NCBI GenBank assembly: GCA_046726275.1
Contig: JBKPAF010000016.1
Coordinates: forward strand, 1 to 59,977
Direction of reading: 5' to 3'
Origin: DASXTW01 sp046726275
Lineage (GTDB): Bacteria; Actinomycetota; UBA4738
DNA length: 59,977 nt
Part shown: in pieces, positions 54,639 to 59,977 of the stretch
Layout: each line of letters starts with the position of its first letter
Position numbering within the stretch: position 1 is the stretch's first letter
The notes under the pieces: generated by a model
Databases searched by the model: none
What the model was told of the DNA's origin: nothing
What the model saw: the letters and a program-made list of their open reading frames with translations, nothing else
Made by a program: the position numbers and the translations under genes

Positions 54639-55979
54639 GTGATGGAGCGTCCGGATCGCTCACCGATCGACCGCCGCCGATTCCTCGGTGGGTCTGCCCT
54701 GGCCGCCGCCGGGCTGGCCCTCGGCCGGTCACGCACCGCGCTGGCGGACACCGGCAGTGACCCCTGGGTCGACGTTCGGTCCTTTGGGGCGAGCGGCGAT
54801 GGCAGCGCGGACGATACGCGGGCCGTCCAATCGGCCATCGACTCGGTGGGATCCAGGGGTGGACTGGTCCTGTTCCCACGGGGTGTCTATCGCATCTCGG
54901 CGCCGCTGGTGGTCCCGTTCGACTACGTGACCCTCCGCGGGATCGGCCGAGGAAGCGAGGTGTTCGCCGGGGCGGGCTGGGCGGGGCCGTCCATGATCGT
55001 CTCGGCCGGGCGCAAGGGGGTCCGGATCGAAGACCTCTGGCTGGACGGCCAGGACGGACGGGCCCCCCTGGGCATCGACATGATGCCGCCCTCCGGAGTG
55101 GAAGCTCACAACTGGATCCAGGGCAATCACCTCGCAGGGTTCCGTTCCGGCATCAGGATCGGAGCCGGAGGGTTCGGTTGCCACATCCTCCGGAACACCA
55201 TCACCACCAGCGGAACCTTCTCCGGAACGACCCGAGGGATCGACCTCCAGGGTCCCGACAACATGGTGGCCTTCAACCGCATCAACAACTTCCAGGAGGC
55301 CGGCATCCACCTCGGCAGCGGCGGCCAGCAGGTCTTGGGGAACCACGTATACGCCTATGTGCGGGCCCTGAGGTCTGCTCCGTACCCGACCGCCATACGC
55401 CTGGCCGGCGGTGGTCTCCAGGTGATCGAGGGGAACTACTTCGACAACGTGAGGCAGAACGCGAGCATCCTCATCCAACCCGTAGCGGCCAGGCCGATCC
55501 ATCGCGTGCTCATCAACGGCAACACCGTCATGGCCGTCTCCAGCATGCGGGACCTCTCGGACTCCGCAGTGGCCAGCTACCCCATGATCCAGATCGATGA
55601 CCGGGCGGCGGCTGTGTCGGGGGTGCACATCGACGGGAACGTCGGCGTCGCCACAGCGGAGACGCCGTTCTCGCTCATCCTCCGCCAGACACCCACGGTG
55701 ATCCAGACCGTGGTGACGGACAACGAGGTGAACGAGTGCGTGGGCTGGTGGAGCCACGCCCCGAAGCGTTTCGGCGGAAACACGATCAGCCTAGGCGCCT
55801 CGTACCGAAGAGGGCTGGCCGATGCGCGGTCGGGATTGGTCCTGAAGACGAAAGCGGGCCGGATCTCTGACGCCGACTTCGACCAGCCGCCCGTCGACGG
55901 GACCATTGCGGTCGATACCCGGAACGGAACGTTGTCGGTCCGCGTCGGCAAGAGGTGGAGGACCGTCCGTCTCGCCTGA
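54639..55979 (+). CDS. Tat-exported right-handed beta-helix (pectate lyase-like) protein
   Basis: 446 residues. Twin-arginine signal DRRRFLGGSALAAAGLALG (11-29) with predicted cleavage after Ala34-Leu-Ala36. Then WVDVRSFGASGDGSADDTRAVQSAID (landmark), the typical opening of pectate-lyase-3/glycoside-hydrolase-28-like beta helices, followed by repeated short strands (LVLFPRGVYRISAPLVV, NHLAGFRSGIRIG, NTITTSG, NRINNFQEAGIHLG). Such exported enzymes cleave or modify acidic polysaccharides, which matches the uronate enzymes nearby. The C-terminal about 60 residues form a separate module ending VGKRWRTVRLA. GTG 54639 or ATG 54642. Confidence 0.88.
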   Translation: MMERPDRSPIDRRRFLGGSALAAAGLALGRSRTALADTGSDPWVDVRSFGASGDGSADDTRAVQSAIDSVGSRGGLVLFPRGVYRISAPLVVPFDYVTLRGIGRGSEVFAGAGWAGPSMIVSAGRKGVRIEDLWLDGQDGRAPLGIDMMPPSGVEAHNWIQGNHLAGFRSGIRIGAGGFGCHILRNTITTSGTFSGTTRGIDLQGPDNMVAFNRINNFQEAGIHLGSGGQQVLGNHVYAYVRALRSAPYPTAIRLAGGGLQVIEGNYFDNVRQNASILIQPVAARPIHRVLINGNTVMAVSSMRDLSDSAVASYPMIQIDDRAAAVSGVHIDGNVGVATAETPFSLILRQTPTVIQTVVTDNEVNECVGWWSHAPKRFGGNTISLGASYRRGLADARSGLVLKTKAGRISDADFDQPPVDGTIAVDTRNGTLSVRVGKRWRTVRLA

Positions 55980-55985
55980 CGCTTC

Positions 55986-57080
55986 CTATTCGAAGCGAGC
56001 CCGCAGCACGTCCACCGCCCGTTCGGCCGCCTTCCCGTCCCACAGGGCCGGGCGCCGCGGCCGGACGGCGTGCCCGTTGCCCAGGCGCCGCACCGCCTCC
56101 TCGACTCGGTCCCGATCGCGGCCGACCACCTGGTTGGTCCCCTCCGTCACTGTGATCGGGCGCTCGGTGCGCTCCCGCAGGGTCAGGCAGGGCACGCCCA
56201 GGACCGTCGTCTCCTCCTGGATGCCCCCGGAATCGGTCAGGACCCCGGCGGACCTGGATATGAGGCACAGGAAGTCGAGATAGCCCAGAGGCTCCACCAG
56301 CCGCACACCGTCGGAGGCGACACGAGCGGAGAGCCCCGCCTCGATCAGGCGTTTCTTGGTGCGGGGGTGGACCACGAACAGGACGGGAAGTGAGGCGGCC
56401 GCCGCCATCAGGAGGTCGACCACGACCGTCAGTGAGGCGTCGCCGTCCACGTTCGACGGTCGATGGAGCGTGGCCACGAGGTATTCGCGGGGACCGAATC
56501 CGAGCCGATCGAGGACGTCCGACTCCCCAGCCCGCGGAAGGAGCCACTCCAGGCTGTCGATCATCACGTTGCCGACGAGGTGGACCCTGGAGGCGGCGAT
56601 GCCCTCGGCCGCGAGGTTGGCCACACCGTCGGGGGACGGGGCGAACAGGACCTCGGAGACCACGTCCGTCAGGACCCTGTTGACCTCTTCGGGCATCGTC
56701 CGGTCGAAGCTCCGCAGCCCGGCCTCCACGTGAGCCACCGGGATCCCGACCTTGACCGCGGCCAGCGCGGCTCCCAGGGTGGAGTTGACGTCACCGACCA
56801 CGACCACGACGTCGGGCGCGTGCTGCACCAGAACCGGCTCCAAGCGGAGCATCACCCGGGCGGTCTGCTCGGCCTGGGATCCCGACCCCACCCCGAGTTC
56901 CACGTCGGGTGGAGGGAGGCCGAGGTCCCGCAGGAACACCTCAGACATCTCCCAGTCGTAGTGCTGGCCCGTATGGACGAAGACGGGGTCGAACCCCCCC
57001 GTCTCCAGCATCGCCCGGTGGATCGGGGCGATCTTCATGTAGTTCGGTCGGGCCCCGGCCACCTCGAGGACCCTGATCAT
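55986..57080 (-). CDS. wecB: UDP-N-acetylglucosamine 2-epimerase (non-hydrolysing)
   Basis: 364 residues. GARPNYMKIAPIHRAM at the start, HVEAGLRSFDRTMPEEVNR (about 118-136), the active-site region DSGGIQEET near 283, and FVHTGQHYDWEMSEVF are the family markers. It converts UDP-GlcNAc to UDP-ManNAc, the substrate for a WecC-type dehydrogenase such as the 47-48 kb gene. Overlaps the GT4 gene upstream by 4 nt; its stop is 6 nt from the Tat gene stop (convergent). Confidence 0.95.
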   Translation of the reverse strand: MIRVLEVAGARPNYMKIAPIHRAMLETGGFDPVFVHTGQHYDWEMSEVFLRDLGLPPPDVELGVGSGSQAEQTARVMLRLEPVLVQHAPDVVVVVGDVNSTLGAALAAVKVGIPVAHVEAGLRSFDRTMPEEVNRVLTDVVSEVLFAPSPDGVANLAAEGIAASRVHLVGNVMIDSLEWLLPRAGESDVLDRLGFGPREYLVATLHRPSNVDGDASLTVVVDLLMAAAASLPVLFVVHPRTKKRLIEAGLSARVASDGVRLVEPLGYLDFLCLISRSAGVLTDSGGIQEETTVLGVPCLTLRERTERPITVTEGTNQVVGRDRDRVEEAVRRLGNGHAVRPRRPALWDGKAAERAVDVLRARFE

Positions 57081-58180
57081 ACGGGCGCCGCCAGTCGCTC
57101 GAGGGATGCCAGGATCCGTTCGGTGGCCTCCGTGGCTCGGATCGCGCTCACCCTCGAGGTGCCCTCGTCCCCCAGCCGTTGCCGGAGCTGCCCGTCGTGC
57201 AGGAGGCGATCCATGTTCTCGGCCAGCTTCGGAAGAGGACGGTCGAGATCGAAGTAGAGGGCGGCGTCTCCGCAGCTCTCGCGGAACGTCAACAGGTCAC
57301 TGGCGATCACCGGTGCTCCCTGGGCCATGGCTTCGACGGGCACCCGGCTCTTGTTCTCGAACCGTGAGGGCACGATGCAGGCGACACACGACCGATAGAG
57401 CCCGAGCACCGCCTGATGATCGAGGGAGCCGAGGAGTCGAACCCGGTCGCCAACGCCCAGTCGATCTGCCCGTTGCCGGAGTCCGGCCGCATATCGTCCG
57501 TCGAGAGCATTTCCGCAGATCAGGAGGGAGGGCCGCTCGCTCTCGAGCCGTGCCAGCGCGTCGATCGCCAGCTCGACGCCCTTATACCGAAGGAGGTCGG
57601 AGACGATGACGAAGAAGGGTTCAGCGGGGGTCCCCTCCGTGGATCCGGTTCCGGAACGCGGTGGGGCCATCGGGATGACCTCGGCTCTGCCGTCGAGCAC
57701 CCGGCGGTCGATGAGATCGAACGCCTGGGCGGAAAGGAGGAACACCCGGTCGGCATGCTGGAGCGATCGATCCGTCATGCGTTTGAGCGCTTCCAGTCGC
57801 AAGCGCTCCTTCCCCCCGTACATCCTTCGGACCGCCGGGGCGTACGGGGCGAGGTTCGACACGATCACGGCGAGCTTCGGCCGTGGCTCCGGCCATCGAA
57901 CCGGAAGGACGTTGAACGGCGAGAACACGACGTCCGGGGCCCACGACGCGACAGTCCGGGGAAGCCACGCGTGCTCCCAGAGGACGCGAGCAGGAGCTCT
58001 GTCGAAGAGAGCGGCGGGCGAGAGGACCTCCGCCGCCGGGAATCGGTCGGTGACCACACCCTGCATCTCCTTCCGGACCACGAACAGGAAGCGATGATGG
58101 GGGGCCACGGCGGCGAGGCCCGAGGCCAGCTCGCGGAGGCGGACCGTGCCGCCGCCAGAGCGGGCGGCCACTGTGTCCAC
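57077..58180 (-). CDS. Glycosyltransferase family 4
   Basis: 367 residues from GTG 58180. GT-B fold: VVRKEMQGVVTDRFPAAEVL in the N-domain; FFVIVSDLLRYKGVELAIDALARL and the donor-site segment VPSRFENKSRVPVEAMAQGAPVIASD (landmark). The conserved beta-1 LRILVDT begins four codons before the GTG, at a CTG (58192), which may be the true start; the next standard codon upstream lies far inside the divergent polymerase gene. Acceptor and donor sugars unknown. Coupled to wecB. Confidence 0.85.
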   Translation of the reverse strand: MDTVAARSGGGTVRLRELASGLAAVAPHHRFLFVVRKEMQGVVTDRFPAAEVLSPAALFDRAPARVLWEHAWLPRTVASWAPDVVFSPFNVLPVRWPEPRPKLAVIVSNLAPYAPAVRRMYGGKERLRLEALKRMTDRSLQHADRVFLLSAQAFDLIDRRVLDGRAEVIPMAPPRSGTGSTEGTPAEPFFVIVSDLLRYKGVELAIDALARLESERPSLLICGNALDGRYAAGLRQRADRLGVGDRVRLLGSLDHQAVLGLYRSCVACIVPSRFENKSRVPVEAMAQGAPVIASDLLTFRESCGDAALYFDLDRPLPKLAENMDRLLHDGQLRQRLGDEGTSRVSAIRATEATERILASLERLAAPV

Positions 58181-58239
58181 GAGGATCCTCAGTCCCTTCG
58201 TCGTACGGCCTCCTTCGTCGCTCGTCTTCAGGCGGCGCC

Positions 58240-59703
58240 ATGAGCAACAAGCGCCTCCTGCCCAAGCCAGCCTCTCGCCGACGCGAGGCCGGCACCCTCC
58301 TCGCCGCCGTCCTTTCGTTCGCTCTTGCCTGGTCGATCGCCCATCTGGACCGGCCGAGCGCACCGGGACAGGCAGAGCTTCCGTTCCTTCTGATCATCGG
58401 CACCGCCGCGGCGATCTTCTGGATGGAGAGGGTGAATCGGAGGCTTGGTTTCTTCACGCCGCTCGCCATCGGGGTGGCGGCGTACGTGCTGATGTTCGCG
58501 GTGGTCCCGCTCGCCGACATGGCCAACGGGCACCCCCTGAGCCACCACGATGCCTGGTGGGAAGCCGCCTGGTACGCGTGGTTCGGGCTGCTGGCGCTCT
58601 ATGCGGGGTTCCGCCTGGCCCTGATCGTGACCAGCTCCCGGCAGCCCGTGCCCGGGGAAGGCTGGCTCACCGTCAGGGAACGGACGATGGCCGCGTTTCT
58701 GCTCGGGGCGGCAGCGGTCAGTTTCGTCCTCCTCCTGGAACATCTCGGTGGGCTGTCCGCCTATGTCTCGGTGTTCCGCCGTCGCACCCTCTTTTTGCAG
58801 CGGCAGATCCCGCTCCTCGTGGGGATCGGCCTGGCCACCCCGGCCCTTCTCGTTCGGATGGGGGGCTGGCTGAACCGGCCGACCCGGTCCCGGATGGTGC
58901 TCCTCCTGGTGGTCTGGCTCCCCCCGTCCCTGTTGCTGTCGGGATTCCTTGGAGCTCGGTTCCGGGTTGCGGGGATCGTCGTCTCGCTCCTGGCCGCGTA
59001 CCACCTCGGGCGCCGGCGTATCCCCCTTCCGGTCCTGTGCCTGCTCGCCGGGGCGCTGGCCTGGTTGTTCGTGATCGCGGGGGTCGAGAGGAACTACGTG
59101 GGCTCCCGGCAGACGGCGCCGGGGATCACCCGATCGAACTTCTATGAGCAATACCTGGTGAGCCACGACCTCGGGGAGTTCCGGGAGTTCGTCATCACCA
59201 TGGAAGGGGTTCCGCGTGCGGTGGACTTCCAGCACGGCCGGACGTTCCTGTCGGTGGTTCCCGGGGTCCCCGTCCCGACCGGCGGGCAGCTCTATTCGTC
59301 GGTGTTCTTCGGCGCCCAGTACTCCGCCGGCACCAGCATCTCGCCGTCGCTCCCCGGCGAGCTCTATCTGAACTTCGGGTTGCCCGGGATCGTCTGGGGC
59401 ATGGCCTTGTTCGGTCTCCTGGTGGGACTGCTCGAGGCGTACTTCCGGCGAAACCGGAACAGGATCGGGGCCGTGCTCCTCTATTCCTTCTCGCTCCTTC
59501 CGGTCGCCCTCGAGCTGCGGGGCGACTTCACGTCCATGACTTCGTTCTACCTGGCCGGGGCGATTCCTCTTTTCCTGGCTGTTCGATGGATCCAGCGCGG
59601 GGGTGTCGGGCCGGGCGAGGGAACCGTCCGGTGGGCTCGCCGAGTCAGCGCGCCGGATGCGCTGGACGAACGAGGCCTCGGAGAGCTCGAACGGAGTTGG
59701 TGA
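58240..59703 (+). CDS. Wzy-like oligosaccharide repeat-unit polymerase
   Basis: 487 residues, about 12 membrane helices with a large extracytoplasmic loop around 290-370 (SNFYEQYLVSHDLGEFREF to GTSISPSLPGELYLNFG). No soluble enzyme motif, as expected for Wzy, which joins lipid-linked repeat units outside the membrane. The motif GELYLNFGLPGIVWGMALFG recurs in O-antigen polymerase-like proteins. The C-terminal about 40 residues are soluble. ATG 58240 with a weak Shine-Dalgarno; the 3' end overlaps the convergent flippase gene by 59 nt. Confidence 0.75.
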   Translation: MSNKRLLPKPASRRREAGTLLAAVLSFALAWSIAHLDRPSAPGQAELPFLLIIGTAAAIFWMERVNRRLGFFTPLAIGVAAYVLMFAVVPLADMANGHPLSHHDAWWEAAWYAWFGLLALYAGFRLALIVTSSRQPVPGEGWLTVRERTMAAFLLGAAAVSFVLLLEHLGGLSAYVSVFRRRTLFLQRQIPLLVGIGLATPALLVRMGGWLNRPTRSRMVLLLVVWLPPSLLLSGFLGARFRVAGIVVSLLAAYHLGRRRIPLPVLCLLAGALAWLFVIAGVERNYVGSRQTAPGITRSNFYEQYLVSHDLGEFREFVITMEGVPRAVDFQHGRTFLSVVPGVPVPTGGQLYSSVFFGAQYSAGTSISPSLPGELYLNFGLPGIVWGMALFGLLVGLLEAYFRRNRNRIGAVLLYSFSLLPVALELRGDFTSMTSFYLAGAIPLFLAVRWIQRGGVGPGEGTVRWARRVSAPDALDERGLGELERSW

Positions 59704-59977
59704 GGTCGCCCCGAGACACCCGGAGCACCTCGCCCGCCAGACGTCCCGTGTCGGACGTGAACAGCGAGACGGCCACCAGAAGCATCACGCCGTAGGAGAC
59801 CGATGAGGCGATGCTTGCGCCGGCCGCCCCCAGGGCCGGCGTGAGCGGGAAGTTCAGGGCGAGGCTGGTGATGATCGACGCCCCCGCGATGACGGCAGCC
59901 TTCCCGGGACGGCCCCGCTGGACGATGAAGTACTCGGCGATGATCGTGGCCGGTGCGTAGCAGATCATGCCGGGCAG
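59645..59977 (-). CDS. Wzx-like polysaccharide flippase, C-terminal part (partial)
   Basis: 110 codons plus stop are visible; the frame is open to the window edge (first residues LPGMICYAPATII). GRPGKAAVIAGASIITSLALNFPLTPALGAAGASIASSVSYGVMLLVAVSLF (landmark) is the C-terminal helix pair typical of MATE/MOP-type lipid-linked oligosaccharide flippases. The remainder lies outside. Convergent overlap with the polymerase gene. Confidence 0.75.
   Translation of the reverse strand: MPGMICYAPATIIAEYFIVQRGRPGKAAVIAGASIITSLALNFPLTPALGAAGASIASSVSYGVMLLVAVSLFTSDTGRLAGEVLRVSRGDLTNSVRALRGLVRPAHPAR

Noticed and set aside
1..59977. CRISPR arrays, insertion sequences, integrase or phage genes
   Set aside because: No regularly spaced direct repeats, transposase or integrase motifs were seen. 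The polysaccharide cluster may be a horizontally acquired segment but shows no mobile-element ends.

Overview
The window is high-GC DNA, and its gene order matches the actinomycete core: geranylgeranyl reductase-nuoA-N-polyprenyl synthase, a second short nuo cluster, htpX, yajQ, then tRNA-Thr/tRNA-Met-rpmG-hadA/hadB-like-tRNA-Trp-secE-nusG-rplK-rplA-rplJ-rplL. GTG starts, stop/start overlaps and leaderless-looking promoters are frequent. I read it as a chromosomal segment of an aerobic, menaquinone-using member of the Actinomycetota or a neighbouring lineage. No sequence search was possible, so the taxon is inferred.

Layout. 1-3101: 3' end of a cytochrome c oxidase locus (end of ctaD, then ctaE, ctaF, ctaG) and a membrane-anchored tandem cupredoxin. 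3088-4155: a small membrane protein and a PNPOx/FDOR-like flavoprotein. 4166-21559: a Rex-type operator and promoter, geranylgeranyl reductase, a complete 14-gene nuoA-N operon and a long-chain polyprenyl diphosphate synthase, so menaquinone side-chain chemistry brackets Complex I. 21567-23446: a regulatory island with a stand-alone LuxR HTH gene, a 29-codon secreted-peptide-like gene with its own promoter, Shine-Dalgarno and intrinsic terminator, and a divergent XRE-TPR regulator. 23507-32858: a second Rex-type operator and a second nuo cluster (A,B,C,H,I,J,K,L,M,N) without nuoD, E, F or G.

32892-43100: aminotransferase, htpX with a structured leader, yajQ, four tRNAs in this and the next block (Tyr, Thr, Met, Trp), pirin, a HIT-like zinc protein, a DUF192 lipoprotein, rpmG, an orphan response regulator, SDR plus hadA/hadB-like hot-dog proteins, an ECF sigma/anti-sigma pair and mscL. 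43141-47000: tRNA-Trp-secE-nusG-rplK-rplA, then an L10 leader with attenuator and rplJ-rplL. 47002-59977: instead of rpoB, a polysaccharide cluster on both strands: nucleotide-sugar dehydrogenase, Wzz/BY-kinase, two epimerases, a WecA/MraY-like transferase, two GT4 glycosyltransferases, UDP-GlcNAc 2-epimerase, a Tat-exported beta-helix protein, a Wzy-like polymerase and the end of a Wzx-like flippase.

The most interesting unit is the 21.85-23.45 kb divergon. An XRE-TPR receptor-type regulator faces a tiny, strongly signalled exported-peptide gene, the arrangement of RRNPP peptide quorum-sensing pairs, which are established in Bacillota. The second theme is NADH/NAD+ control: two Rex-type operators sit exactly 5 bp downstream of the -10 box of each nuo cluster.
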